Notes: generated by a model not told the origin, from the sequence alone. Positions 43,278 to 52,341 are shown, numbered from the stretch's first letter. The stretch is DNA of 64,000 nucleotides from Candidatus Omnitrophota bacterium (GCA_003645805.1 QNCL01000001.1:13344-77343), one strand, 5' to 3'. A program made the numbers and translations.

Positions 43278-44053
43278 TATTTGATACCCATACCCATCTG
43301 CACTTCTCTGATTATGATGAAGACAGAGAAGAGGTGATAGAAAGAGCGAGAAAGGAAGGAGTTGGGGCATTGATAGAGGTGGGAGTAGATTTAGAGGATA
43401 GTAGAAAAGCAATAGAGTTAGCCCAAAGATATGAATTTATATATACTGCAATAGGCGTTCACCCTCATTATGCCGATAAGGCAGAGATTGAGAAATTTGA
43501 GGCTTTGGCTGAAGAGAAGAAGGTAGTGGCTATTGGTGAGGTAGGGATAGATTACTTCCGTAGCCCTGTTCCTAAATCTGTGCAGCAGAGGGTATTTCGC
43601 CAATTCATTCGCTTAGCCAAAAAACATAACCTTCCTGTGATTGTGCATAGTCGTTCCGAGGAGAAGGAAGGCAAGGGAGCAAAAAACGCTTATCTGGATG
43701 CCCTCAAGATCTTAAAGGAAGAGAAGGTAGAGAAGGGAGTGTTTCATTGCTTCTGTGCAGATAGAGAGGTGGCAAAAGAGGTACTGGAAACGGGATTCTT
43801 TCTCTCTTTCACCGGAAATCTCACCTATCCCAATGCTCAAACAATAAGAGATACCCTCAAATTTACTCCTCTGGAGAGGATGCTTCTGGAGACCGATTGC
43901 CCTTTTCTTCCTCCTCAGGAGAAGAGAGGAAAAAGGAATGAACCCGCTTATCTAAGATATGTCCTCTATAGATTAGCAGAGATAAAAGAAATTTCTTTAG
44001 CAGATATAGAGAAGATAACTACAAGAAATGCTCAAAGATTGTTCGGTGTTTGA
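43274..44053 (+). CDS. tatD: TatD family metal-dependent DNase
   Basis: TIM-barrel metallohydrolase with 3'-5' DNase activity, linked to DNA repair and D-Tyr-tRNA or quality-control roles in various bacteria. 259 residues. Metal ligands: FDTHTHLHF (two histidines), the glutamate of IGEVGIDYFRS, PVIVHSRS, FHCFCAD, and the aspartate of LLETDCPFLPP. The metG-tatD order is widespread. Overlaps metG by four bases. Confidence 0.95.
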   Translation: MIFDTHTHLHFSDYDEDREEVIERARKEGVGALIEVGVDLEDSRKAIELAQRYEFIYTAIGVHPHYADKAEIEKFEALAEEKKVVAIGEVGIDYFRSPVPKSVQQRVFRQFIRLAKKHNLPVIVHSRSEEKEGKGAKNAYLDALKILKEEKVEKGVFHCFCADREVAKEVLETGFFLSFTGNLTYPNAQTIRDTLKFTPLERMLLETDCPFLPPQEKRGKRNEPAYLRYVLYRLAEIKEISLADIEKITTRNAQRLFGV

Positions 44054-44082
44054 ACTCCCGCAGGAGGTCTTCTCTTTTTGAA

Positions 44083-45750
44083 ATGGATTTCAGAGAAACC
44101 CTTTTGTCTTTAGTAGAAAAGGTAGTGAAAGAAAACTTCTCGGTGCAGGTTTCTATCTCCCTACAGAAGCCCCCCAAGAAGGAGTTTGGAGATTTCTCTA
44201 CAAATATAGCGATGCAAATTGCTTCCCTTAGAAAAGAAGAGCCTCAGGAGGTAGGTAGAGAGATTATCCACAAACTAAAGCAGAGAATAAGAGAAGATGA
44301 GCAGATAAAAGATAAGGTCAAGGAGATAAAACTTGCCCCTCCCGGATTTATCAATTTCTTTCTTCATCAAGATTCGCTCTTGGATGTCTTAGAGGAGATT
44401 AAGCGAGAAGGGAAAGATTATGGAAGTTCAAAAGCAAAAAAGGGAAAGAAGATAAATATTGAGTTTGTAAGCGCAAACCCTACCGGACCTCTTACCATTG
44501 CTCATGGAAGACAGGCTGCCTTTGGAGATGCTCTGGCAAATATCTTAAAAGAGCAAGGATATGAGGTGTTCCGAGAGTATTATGTAAACGATGAAGGAAC
44601 CCAGATAGATTTGTTGGGAGAGTCTGTGCGGGCTTGCTATCTTCACCTTTTAGGAGAGAAGGCAAGTTTTTCAGAAGAAGGGTATAAAGGAGATTATATC
44701 AAGGCAATTGCTCAACAGATTTTTGCTCAAGAAGGAAAAAGTAAGAAGGAAGAGGATAAGGATTTCTTTGCGCGGTTTGCTTTAGATTCTATTTTGCAAG
44801 AGATAAAAGATGACCTGAAAAGGTTTGGAGTAAATTTTGATCTCTACTTCAGCCAAAGGAGTTTAACCAGAGAGAAGATAGAAAAAGCAATAGAGACTCT
44901 GGATAAAAAAGGGTACATTCTCCGTAAAGAAGGAGCGATCTTCTTTAAATCCAAAGAATTTGGAGATGATAAAGACCGTGTTCTGGTAAGGAGTGATGGA
45001 AGGATTACCTACTTCGGTTGGGATATTGCTTATCATCAAGATAAATACTCCCGGGGATTTGCTAAACTTATCAATCTCTGGGGTCCTGACCATCACGGTT
45101 ATCTGAAGCGATTGAAAGGAGCGATTGAAGCCCTTGGTTATCCTAAAGAAACTCTTTCCATTATTATTGTCCAGTTAGTAAGTTTGTATCGCGGAAAGGA
45201 TAAAATACCCATCTCCACACGGGCAGGAAAGTTCATCACTCTCCGTCAGGTGATAGAGGAAATTGGTAAGGATGCAACACGCTTTTTCTTTCTCAGTCGG
45301 CGGAGTGACTCCCATCTTGATTTTGATCTGCAATTGGCAAAGAAAAAAAGTTTAGAAAATCCTGTTTACTATATCCAATATGCCTATGCACGCATTTGCA
45401 ATATCTTAGAGTTTGCAAAGAAGGAGTATAAACAGATAAACATTTCTTCCATTTCCCTTAAAGATAAGGAATCCTCTCTCCTAAACAAAAAAGAAGAGAT
45501 AGAACTGATAAAAAAACTTTCTGAGTTTCCCTCTATATTATCCCTATGTGCCCAAAAACTGGAAGTGCATCCCCTTACTACTTACCTCTATGAACTCTCT
45601 TCCTTACTTCACAGTTTCTACAACCAACATCGGGTGGTTACAGAAAATAGAGAGATTACCTATGCGCGCTTGCTCCTGGTCTATTGCACAAAACTGGTGA
45701 TAGAGAAAGGATTGGGAGTGCTGGGAATCTCTGCTCCTACCAGGATGTGA
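44083..45750 (+). CDS. argS: Arginyl-tRNA synthetase
   Basis: Class I synthetase charging tRNA-Arg. 555 residues from the ATG at 44083. AGGAGG (44062-44067) lies 15 bases upstream, slightly far; an in-frame TTG at 44050 overlapping the tatD stop is the alternative but has no ribosome site. The HIGH-type motif is NPTGPLTIAHGRQAAFGDALAN; a degenerate KMSKS-like loop reads KIPISTRAGKFITL, as usual for ArgRS. The N-terminal Add1 domain (PPKKEFGDFSTNIAMQIA) and the C-terminal DALR helical domain are present. It is the last gene before the AT-rich accessory segment. Confidence 0.95.
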   Translation: MDFRETLLSLVEKVVKENFSVQVSISLQKPPKKEFGDFSTNIAMQIASLRKEEPQEVGREIIHKLKQRIREDEQIKDKVKEIKLAPPGFINFFLHQDSLLDVLEEIKREGKDYGSSKAKKGKKINIEFVSANPTGPLTIAHGRQAAFGDALANILKEQGYEVFREYYVNDEGTQIDLLGESVRACYLHLLGEKASFSEEGYKGDYIKAIAQQIFAQEGKSKKEEDKDFFARFALDSILQEIKDDLKRFGVNFDLYFSQRSLTREKIEKAIETLDKKGYILRKEGAIFFKSKEFGDDKDRVLVRSDGRITYFGWDIAYHQDKYSRGFAKLINLWGPDHHGYLKRLKGAIEALGYPKETLSIIIVQLVSLYRGKDKIPISTRAGKFITLRQVIEEIGKDATRFFFLSRRSDSHLDFDLQLAKKKSLENPVYYIQYAYARICNILEFAKKEYKQINISSISLKDKESSLLNKKEEIELIKKLSEFPSILSLCAQKLEVHPLTTYLYELSSLLHSFYNQHRVVTENREITYARLLLVYCTKLVIEKGLGVLGISAPTRM

Positions 45751-45761
45751 AAAATAAAAAA

Positions 45762-45782
45762 TATTCTCCCTCCGGGAGAATA
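45762..45782 (+). other. Perfect short hairpin after argS
   Basis: TATTCTCCC (45762-45770) and GGGAGAATA (45774-45782) form nine pairs around a three-base loop. On the + strand it is followed by AAAAGATAACA rather than T residues, so it is not a standard intrinsic terminator for argS; read on the - strand it is followed by a T-rich run, but no gene reads that way here. It marks the left edge of the AT-rich segment. Confidence 0.5.
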
Positions 45783-45852
45783 AAAAGATAACATCTATTA
45801 TTGGAAGCATAAGAAGCCTTATCCAGAATGCGGTAAGCGTTGGAAATGGAAT

Positions 45853-46254
45853 ATGGAACTTATAATTTCTCCTTGGAAAAATAAATTCATTGAAGTTGTA
45901 AGTAAAACAAAAAGAGAGCTGTTTATTTCTTCTCCCTTTATAGATGTAGACGCAGTGAAACTGCTTTCAAATTTAATTCAGAAAAGAAGTTCAATAGAGT
46001 TGTTCCTTATCACAAATTTAACAACGCACACTATAGTGAATAAAATTACTGATCCCCAGGCATTAATAGAATTGTATAAACAATTTAATAAGGTTAAAAT
46101 CTCAAGCCTTGGAAGATTGCATGCAAAGGTGTATTTGATAGATAGCGAGTTCGGAATAATCACTTCAGCAAATCTTACAATTGGCGGTTTAGTTAATAAC
46201 TTCGAATATGGAGTCTTAATAAGCAATAGAAGTGTTATCCGGAGCGTAAAATAG
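45853..46254 (+). CDS. PLD-type nuclease domain protein, short or broken
   Basis: 133 residues. It has the phospholipase-D superfamily HKD motif HAKVYLID followed by ITSANLT, as in Nuc/BfiI-type nucleases that work as dimers with one motif per chain. The N-terminal half (IISPWKNKFIEVVSKTKRELFISSPFIDVDAVKLL) fits the first strand-helix unit. The chain stops soon after the motif at SVIRSVK, shorter than most family members, so a C-terminal part may be lost. The stretch is distinctly AT-rich (for example 16 G+C in the 60 bases at 45961-46020). Upstream, the same frame is open from 45784 but has no start codon. Defence or mobile origin is inference. Confidence 0.65.
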   Translation: MELIISPWKNKFIEVVSKTKRELFISSPFIDVDAVKLLSNLIQKRSSIELFLITNLTTHTIVNKITDPQALIELYKQFNKVKISSLGRLHAKVYLIDSEFGIITSANLTIGGLVNNFEYGVLISNRSVIRSVK

Positions 46255-46329
46255 GTAACCATCAATAAGAAAAACTACGAATTCTTTTAATTTTGAATTA
46301 CTAAAAATAGGATAAAAGGAGGAGGAACC

Positions 46330-46614
46330 ATGAGAAAGGACCATGAGAAAAGGAGAAAAAACACCAATGCAATCTTCTCTAAGACAATTCTTGACTTATT
46401 AAAAGAGCGAGGGCCCTTAAGCACAGAACAAATTCATCCCTTGATTCAAGCAATACATCCCGATATTTGCGATGATAGTATTGATAGAGTGATTGATGGC
46501 CAGCATTTTGGCAAGAAATGGAAACATTTAGTTAGAGGTGCTCAGCAATCTTTGAAAAGGAGAGGATTAATATTCTTAAAGAATAATAAATGGCATCTCG
46601 TAGGCAACAACTAA
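46330..46614 (+). CDS. Hypothetical protein, winged-helix-like
   Basis: 94 residues, no family recognised with certainty. The pattern KTILDLLKERGPLSTEQIHPLIQ resembles the start of a winged helix; ICDDSIDRVIDGQHFGKKWKHLV then AQQSLKRRGLIFLKNNKWHL ends like the wing. Such domains occur at the ends of restriction-type and PLD-type nucleases, so this could be a DNA-binding partner, or the separated C-terminal part, of the preceding PLD piece 75 bases upstream. A strong ribosome site (GGAGGAGG) precedes the ATG, which favours a translated protein. Confidence 0.55.
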   Translation: MRKDHEKRRKNTNAIFSKTILDLLKERGPLSTEQIHPLIQAIHPDICDDSIDRVIDGQHFGKKWKHLVRGAQQSLKRRGLIFLKNNKWHLVGNN

Positions 46615-46738
46615 AAATCATAAAGAGAAAAACCTAATGAGCAAAAACATCCTTTAGAAAAAACTCTCGCAAAGTAAGATTTCTATTTTGCAAAAAACCT
46701 GACATTTTTATTTTGGATTAACAAAACAAGTACAAAAA

Positions 46739-46767
46739 TTGACATCCTGGGGAGAAAATGTTATACT
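46739..46767 (+). promoter_or_regulatory. Predicted sigma70 promoter for leuA
   Basis: TTGACA (46739-46744) and TATACT (46762-46767) with a 17-base spacer. Transcription would start near 46774, about 30 bases before the leuA ATG at 46803; AAGGAG at 46796-46801 is the ribosome site. No leader peptide with leucine codons fits in so short a leader. The 125 bases before the promoter (46615-46738) hold no gene or clear structure. Confidence 0.7.
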
Positions 46768-46802
46768 ATTCCCTTAGTGAAATTAAAGAAAGGTAAGGAG
46801 AG

Positions 46803-48329
46803 ATGAGAAGAATTTTGATATTTGATACTACATTAAGAGATGGAGAGCAGTCTCCGGGAGCAAGTCTAACCCCTGAGCAGAAATTAATTATTGCAGAACA
46901 CCTGGAAAGGCTTAATGTGGATATAATTGAGGCGGGTTATCCTGCTTCCTCTCCCGGTGAGATAGAAGCCATAAAAGAGATAAGTAAGCATATCAAAAAG
47001 CCCATAATTGCTGCTTTAGCGCGCACGCTTAAAACAGATATAGATGCTTGCCTAAAGTCTTTAGAGAAGACAAGAAGAGCGCGCATACATATCTTCTGTG
47101 CAACCTCAGAGATTCATCTGAAATACAAACTAAAGAAAGCAAAGAAAGAGATATTAAAACTCACTGCGGAAAGTATAAGGTATGCCAAGCAGTTTATAGA
47201 AGATATTGAATTCTCTCCTGAGGATGCTACACGGACAGAATTTGATTTTTTGGTTGAGGTAGTTAAACTGGCTATAGAGGCAGGAGCCACAACCATCAAC
47301 ATTCCTGATACTGTAGGATGCAGTTTTCCTTCCCAGTTTGGCAGGTTAATCTCTAACCTTCGAGAGTCTGTAAACCTCTCAGATGTGCATCTAAGCGTCC
47401 ACTGCCATAATGATCTCGGGATGGCAGTGGCTAATTCTCTGACCGCTATCGAGAAGGGAGCAGATCAGGTAGAGTGCACCATCAATGGCATTGGAGAACG
47501 AGCAGGGAATGCCTCTTTAGAGGAGATTGTGATGAATATAAAACTGCATCCTGAAATCTTCAAGGGAGAAACGAGGATAAAGACCGAGGAGTTGTATAAA
47601 ATCAGTCGACTGGTGAGCCATTTAACAGGCATCCCTGTTCAACCTAATAAGGCAATTGTAGGAAGTAATGCCTTTGCTCACGAAGCAGGCATTCATCAAG
47701 ATGGAATACTGAAAAAAAGAACTACTTATGAGATAATTAACCCTACAGATGTAGGAGTAAAAGAAACGCGTTTGGTTCTGGGAAAACACTCGGGCAGACA
47801 CGCCTTAGAGGAGCATTTGAAAAAGATGGGTTATCACCTCAGAAAAGAAGAGTTGGAAAATCTGTTCTTGAAGTTTAAGGAGATCGCCGATAAGAAGAAA
47901 GAGATCTTTGATGAGGATCTGGAGATTCTTCTTGAAGAGATCAAAGGCAGAGTTCCGCAGGTCTATAAACTGGATTATATTCATATCACCAGCGGAAATA
48001 CTACTGTTCCTACAGCAACAGTAAGGTTAAAAAAAGGCAAGCAACTCCTTCAAGATTCTGCTTGTGGAGATGGCCCTGTAGATGCTTGCTATAAAGCAAT
48101 AGAGAGAATTACAGGGGTAAGAGGCAAATTGCTAAATTATTCTCTCCAAGCAATTACCTCAGGAAAGGACGCTGTAGGAGAGGTAAGTATCAAGGTAAAG
48201 TTTAAGGATAGGATAATCACCGCCCGAGGAGCAAGCACGGATATCGTTGAAGGAAGTGCTAAGGCTTATTTAGAGGCGGTGAACAAGATGATTTACAAAC
48301 TTAAAGAGAAAGGGAAATCCTCGCCTTAG
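46803..48329 (+). CDS. leuA: 2-isopropylmalate synthase
   Basis: Condenses acetyl-CoA with 2-oxoisovalerate, the committed step of leucine synthesis. 508 residues. The TIM-barrel catalytic domain starts with FDTTLRDGEQSPGASL and has the metal site HCHNDLGMAVANSL and NGIGERAGNASLEE; the C-terminal allosteric domain (about residues 390-505, IHITSGNTTVPTATVRL onward) is present, so leucine feedback is expected. It begins a new transcription unit. leuB, leuC and leuD are not in the window. Confidence 0.95.
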   Translation: MRRILIFDTTLRDGEQSPGASLTPEQKLIIAEHLERLNVDIIEAGYPASSPGEIEAIKEISKHIKKPIIAALARTLKTDIDACLKSLEKTRRARIHIFCATSEIHLKYKLKKAKKEILKLTAESIRYAKQFIEDIEFSPEDATRTEFDFLVEVVKLAIEAGATTINIPDTVGCSFPSQFGRLISNLRESVNLSDVHLSVHCHNDLGMAVANSLTAIEKGADQVECTINGIGERAGNASLEEIVMNIKLHPEIFKGETRIKTEELYKISRLVSHLTGIPVQPNKAIVGSNAFAHEAGIHQDGILKKRTTYEIINPTDVGVKETRLVLGKHSGRHALEEHLKKMGYHLRKEELENLFLKFKEIADKKKEIFDEDLEILLEEIKGRVPQVYKLDYIHITSGNTTVPTATVRLKKGKQLLQDSACGDGPVDACYKAIERITGVRGKLLNYSLQAITSGKDAVGEVSIKVKFKDRIITARGASTDIVEGSAKAYLEAVNKMIYKLKEKGKSSP

Positions 48330-48343
48330 TTTTTTGGAGTAGA

Positions 48344-49195
48344 TTGTCTAAGTTTGAGATGCTCACCTCCAAAACAAAGATATATGGGCTCTTAGGCTAT
48401 CCAGTGAAACATAGCCTTTCTCCTCTAATCCATAACTCTGCCTTTACATATTTAGGAATAGATGCTTGCTATCTCTGCTTCGAGACCCTACCTGAGTATA
48501 TAAAAGAAGCCATTGAAGGAATAAGGGCACTGAAGATTGAAGGAGTAAATTTAACCATTCCCCATAAAGAAAGGTGTCTTGCTTATTTAGATGAGATAGA
48601 GCCTTTGGCAAAAGAGATCGGGGCAGTAAACACCATTGTAAGGGAAGGAGAGAGGTTAGTTGGATATAATACAGATGCCCAAGGATTCTTAAGAGCCTTG
48701 CAAGAGTTAAACTTTGATGCAAAAGAGAAGACCATCTTTCTTCTGGGAGCAGGGGGAGCAGGAAAAGCAGTAGGGATAACTCTGGCAAAGGCAGGAGCAA
48801 AGTGTATCTTTATTGTAGACAAAGAAAGAAAAAAAGCAGAAGAATTAGAGGAAAGAATAAAAAGGCTCAGTCCTTCTACGAGAGTAGAGGTGAGTTCGGT
48901 AGAAGAGAAAGAGAAGATTCTTAACGCAAATCTTTTAGTAAATGCCACTCCCTTGGGAATGAATCCCCAAGACCCTTTACCAGTATCTCCTGATAGTCTA
49001 TCTCCCTCTGTGTGGGTATTTGATCTTATCTATTCTCCCCCGGAGACCAAACTTCTCCATTTAGCCCGCAAGAGAGGAATAAAAGCAGAGAATGGATTGG
49101 GAATGTTAATTCACCAGGCAGGGCTCTCCTTCCAGTTATGGACAGGAAAACAAGCACCTTTACAGGTAATGAGAGAAAGCATCAATAAAAAATGA
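48344..49195 (+). CDS. aroE: Shikimate dehydrogenase
   Basis: NADPH-dependent reduction of 3-dehydroshikimate in the chorismate pathway. 283 residues from the TTG at 48344, which has GGAG four bases upstream; an in-frame ATG at 48359 gives 278 residues and lies far from that site. Motifs: GYPVKHSLSPLIHN (substrate), NLTIPHKE with the catalytic lysine, GYNTDAQGF with the catalytic aspartate, and the dinucleotide loop LLGAGGAGKAV. Its end overlaps cstA by four bases. Chorismate from this pathway feeds pheA at 22.9 kb. Confidence 0.95.
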   Translation: MSKFEMLTSKTKIYGLLGYPVKHSLSPLIHNSAFTYLGIDACYLCFETLPEYIKEAIEGIRALKIEGVNLTIPHKERCLAYLDEIEPLAKEIGAVNTIVREGERLVGYNTDAQGFLRALQELNFDAKEKTIFLLGAGGAGKAVGITLAKAGAKCIFIVDKERKKAEELEERIKRLSPSTRVEVSSVEEKEKILNANLLVNATPLGMNPQDPLPVSPDSLSPSVWVFDLIYSPPETKLLHLARKRGIKAENGLGMLIHQAGLSFQLWTGKQAPLQVMRESINKK

Positions 49196-50829
49196 ACTCT
49201 TTGCTTATTGCTGTAGGCTCTCTAATCATCTTCGCGCTGGCTTATCGCTTCTATGGCAATAGACTCAGTAGGCTTTGGGAAGTAAACCCCAACAACAGAA
49301 CTCCTGCACACAGAAAAAACGATGGAGTAGATTTTGTTCCTGCCCGCCACTGGTCAATTTTGTTTGGACATCATTTCTCTTCCATCGCAGGAGCAGGTCC
49401 GATTATCGGACCGGTGATTGCCTGCGCCCTTTTTGGCTGGTTTCCTGCCCTGCTTTGGATTATATTAGGCTCTATTTTTCTAGGAGGGGTGCATGATTTC
49501 TCGGCTTTGATGGCTTCATTGAGAGAGGAAGGAGGTTCCATTGCTCAGATTTCCAAAACCACCCTTGGGTATGCGGTAAAGATAGTGTTTGCCATCTTTC
49601 TCTTTCTTAGCCTTGTTTTGGTAATTGCTGTATTTGCTGCGGTGGGAGGAAAAACATTAGCAGTTGAACCTCGAGTAGTTCTGCCTACCTTTGGCTTGAT
49701 TTTGGTTGCTTTTTTGATAGGGATTATGCTCTATCGCTGGCATATCAATCAGGTAGTTTGCACCTTACTGGGAGTAACCCTGCTCTTCACTTTAATTCTC
49801 CTTGGGTATTATTTTCCTATAACGATAGGACCAAAAGCCCAGACTATCTGGACGATAGTGCTTTTAGTCTATGCCTTTATTGCCTCTGTGCTCCCTGTGA
49901 ATCTACTTCTTCAACCTCGTGATTACCTGGCTACTTTTATCCTCTTTTTTGGCTTATTTTTTGGGTATTTAGGAATCCTGCTTACCCATCCTAGTATGCA
50001 TACCCCTGCCTTCCTCTCCTGGAGTTCTGAAAAGGGAAATCTCTGGCCTATGCTTTTTGTTCTAATTGCTTGTGGAGCACTTTCGGGTTTTCATTCCTTG
50101 ATAGCCTCCGGCACTACCTCCAAGCAGTTATCTAATGAGAAGGAGGCTCAAAGAATTGCTTATGGAGGAATGCTATTGGAAGGAGTACTTGCAGTGCTCG
50201 CTTTGATTGCAGTATGTGCAGGACTCTACTGGAATAATCCCTCTTACTCCTCATTAATCTATCCACAATTGATTAAAGAGAAGGGCTGGATTGTTGCCTT
50301 TGGGAAGGGCTATGCAGAGATTACCAAACCTCTATTTGGAGGATTGGGAGTGTTGATTGCTGTTACTACCCTTAAAACATTTGTAATGACTACCTTAGAC
50401 TCTGCTACGCGTATCTGTCGGTATATCGGAGAAGAACTCCTTCAGGAAACAAAAATATCCTGCAATCGCTATATAGTCTCTTTTCTAATAATTCTTCTGG
50501 CTACCTACTTAGCCTTAGGAAACTGGCGTTTGCTCTGGCCAGCCTTTGGTGCTTCTAACCAGTTGGTAGCCGCCTTGGTGCTTCTGGTAATTACTCTTTA
50601 TCTAAAAAAGAGAAGAAGAAAGGTAATCTTTACCTTGCTTCCTTCAGGATTTATTTTTCTCACTACTTTATATGCACTTATCTATCAGGGGGGAGAATTC
50701 TTTAGAAATCGGGATTACCTCCTATTTAGTATAGACCTCCTCCTGTTTGTTCTTGCTTTGTTTGTTCTGGGAAGAGGATTAAAGATGTTAATTTCTACTA
50801 AAGAGAAGGAGGGGAGAGCAGATGCCTGA
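49192..50829 (+). CDS. cstA: Carbon starvation protein A family transporter
   Basis: Polytopic inner-membrane protein; CstA-family members in E. coli import pyruvate and have been linked to peptide uptake. 545 residues with many hydrophobic helices, shorter than E. coli CstA (about 700) and in the size range of its compact relatives. Recognised by the N-terminal PARHWSILFGHHFSSIAGAGPIIGPV and the following FLGGVHDFSALMASLREEGGS, both family signatures. The actual substrate here is unknown. It overlaps aroE by four bases and the DUF1844 gene by eight. Confidence 0.92.
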   Translation: MNSLLIAVGSLIIFALAYRFYGNRLSRLWEVNPNNRTPAHRKNDGVDFVPARHWSILFGHHFSSIAGAGPIIGPVIACALFGWFPALLWIILGSIFLGGVHDFSALMASLREEGGSIAQISKTTLGYAVKIVFAIFLFLSLVLVIAVFAAVGGKTLAVEPRVVLPTFGLILVAFLIGIMLYRWHINQVVCTLLGVTLLFTLILLGYYFPITIGPKAQTIWTIVLLVYAFIASVLPVNLLLQPRDYLATFILFFGLFFGYLGILLTHPSMHTPAFLSWSSEKGNLWPMLFVLIACGALSGFHSLIASGTTSKQLSNEKEAQRIAYGGMLLEGVLAVLALIAVCAGLYWNNPSYSSLIYPQLIKEKGWIVAFGKGYAEITKPLFGGLGVLIAVTTLKTFVMTTLDSATRICRYIGEELLQETKISCNRYIVSFLIILLATYLALGNWRLLWPAFGASNQLVAALVLLVITLYLKKRRRKVIFTLLPSGFIFLTTLYALIYQGGEFFRNRDYLLFSIDLLLFVLALFVLGRGLKMLISTKEKEGRADA

Positions 50830-51106
50830 GGAGAAAGAAACGCAAAAGGAAAGCACGCAAATGAACTTTGCTCTGTTCATCTCCAGTCTGGGAATGCAGG
50901 CATTGATGCATTTAGGAGAAGTAGTTAATCCCTTAACCAACAAGAAAGAGACAGATTTGAAACAGGCAAAGCAGACTATCGACATTCTGGAAATCTTAGA
51001 GAAAAAGACAAAAGGGAATCTGGATAAAAAAGAGGAACAGATATTAAGGGATATCTTATATGAAACAAGAATGAAATATATAGAGAAAGCAGGACAGCAA
51101 AAATAA
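50822..51106 (+). CDS. DUF1844 family protein
   Basis: 94 residues, helical. NFALFISSLGMQALMHLGEVVNP followed by DLKQAKQTIDILEILEKKTKGNL matches the DUF1844 pattern. No function is known for the family. Soluble by appearance, with no signal peptide. It overlaps the cstA end by eight bases, so the two are likely expressed together. Confidence 0.85.
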   Translation: MPEEKETQKESTQMNFALFISSLGMQALMHLGEVVNPLTNKKETDLKQAKQTIDILEILEKKTKGNLDKKEEQILRDILYETRMKYIEKAGQQK

Positions 51107-51149
51107 AGATATTTATTGCCCTTGCTCAGTCAAAGCACTCTGTAAAACG

Positions 51150-52292
51150 ATGTTGACTCGCCAAGAATTAGAAGAAAGAGAGGAAAAATTGCTCGCGCCC
51201 TACGCGGCAAAGAGCAAGAGGACAAAGGGGCGTATTCATCCCGAGGAAGAGCACCCTTTTCGCTCAGTCTATCAACGGGATAGAGATCGTATAATCCACT
51301 CCAATGCCTTTCGTAAATTGGAGTATAAAACTCAGGTGTTCCTTAACCATGAAGGGGACTATTACCGCACTCGCCTTACTCACACCCTTGAAGTTGCTCA
51401 AATTGCCGTTTCCATTGCGCGCACCCTTCGTCTAAACGAGGATCTGACAGAAGCAATCGCCTTAGCCCATGACATCGGGCATACTCCTTTTGGGCATGCA
51501 GGAGAGGAGGTTCTGCGAGAGTTGATGAAGGACTTTGGGGGCTTTGAGCATAACCAGCAAGGTTTGCGTGTGGTAGATCTTTTAGAGGAGAGATACCCTA
51601 ACTTCAAAGGGCTAAATCTCACCTATGAAACACGCGAAGGAATTGCTAAACACAAAAGTTTTTTTGACCAGAAAGATATGAGAAATAAAGAGTTTGAACA
51701 CTATCAGCCCTCTTTGGAAGCACAGGTGGTAGATTTAGCCGATGAGATTGCTTATGATAGCCATGATTTAGATGATGGAATCACTGCTGGGCTTATCAAC
51801 GAAGAACAACTGCTTGATGTGGAGATCTGGAAGGAGGTTTATAAACCCTTGAGCAGGAAAGGGTTGAGCAGAGAGATGCTAAAATATCAAGCAGTAAGGT
51901 CGCTAATCAACCTAAGCACTATAGATCTGATAAAGGAGTCGGAAAAGAGGTTGGAGAGTATTGGAAGTTTGGAGGAGGTAAGAAAAAGCAAGCATAGGCT
52001 AATCTCCTTCAGCAAAGAAATGAGCGAGAAGCGAAAGGAACTTAAGAATTTCTTATCTAAGAATCTCTACTCCCATTATCGAGTAATGCGAATGATGATC
52101 AAAGCCCAGCGATTTATTAAACAACTCTTTCTGATATACTCAGAGAAACCCCAACAACTCCCTCTCTCTTGCCAGGAGAAGATTGGTGAACAAGGACTGG
52201 AAAGGACAATTTGTGATTATATTGCTGGAATGACAGACAGATTTGTGCTTGAGGAGTACAAAAAACTATTTGATCCTTATGAGAAAGTATGA
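51150..52292 (+). CDS. dgt: Deoxyguanosinetriphosphate triphosphohydrolase-like HD protein
   Basis: HD-domain hydrolase that removes triphosphate from dGTP or other dNTPs. 380 residues, the shorter Dgt subfamily. Metal ligands are the histidine of RTRLTHTLEVAQIA, the HD pair in ALAHDIGHTPFGHAGEEVL, and the later aspartate in DLADEIAYDSHDLDDG. FRKLEYKTQVF upstream is the family N-terminal signature. The stop (52290-52292) lies eight bases before a perfect palindrome. Substrate range among dNTPs cannot be read from the sequence. Confidence 0.93.
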   Translation: MLTRQELEEREEKLLAPYAAKSKRTKGRIHPEEEHPFRSVYQRDRDRIIHSNAFRKLEYKTQVFLNHEGDYYRTRLTHTLEVAQIAVSIARTLRLNEDLTEAIALAHDIGHTPFGHAGEEVLRELMKDFGGFEHNQQGLRVVDLLEERYPNFKGLNLTYETREGIAKHKSFFDQKDMRNKEFEHYQPSLEAQVVDLADEIAYDSHDLDDGITAGLINEEQLLDVEIWKEVYKPLSRKGLSREMLKYQAVRSLINLSTIDLIKESEKRLESIGSLEEVRKSKHRLISFSKEMSEKRKELKNFLSKNLYSHYRVMRMMIKAQRFIKQLFLIYSEKPQQLPLSCQEKIGEQGLERTICDYIAGMTDRFVLEEYKKLFDPYEKV

Positions 52293-52300
52293 CCGACCAT

Positions 52301-52323
52301 ATTTCCACCCCTGGGGTGGAAAT
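52301..52323. repeat. Perfect 23-base palindrome, copy 1
   Basis: Arms ATTTCCACCCC (52301-52311) and GGGGTGGAAAT (52313-52323) around a central T. Flanking ACCA/TGGT extends the symmetry with one bulged base. It lies between the dgt stop and the tRNA-Lys promoter. The same palindrome, with A at the centre, recurs at 63902-63930. No T tract follows, so it is not an intrinsic terminator; a protein operator or a repeated extragenic palindrome fits better. Confidence 0.85.
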
Positions 52324-52341
52324 TGGTGCCAAGTGCTAAAA

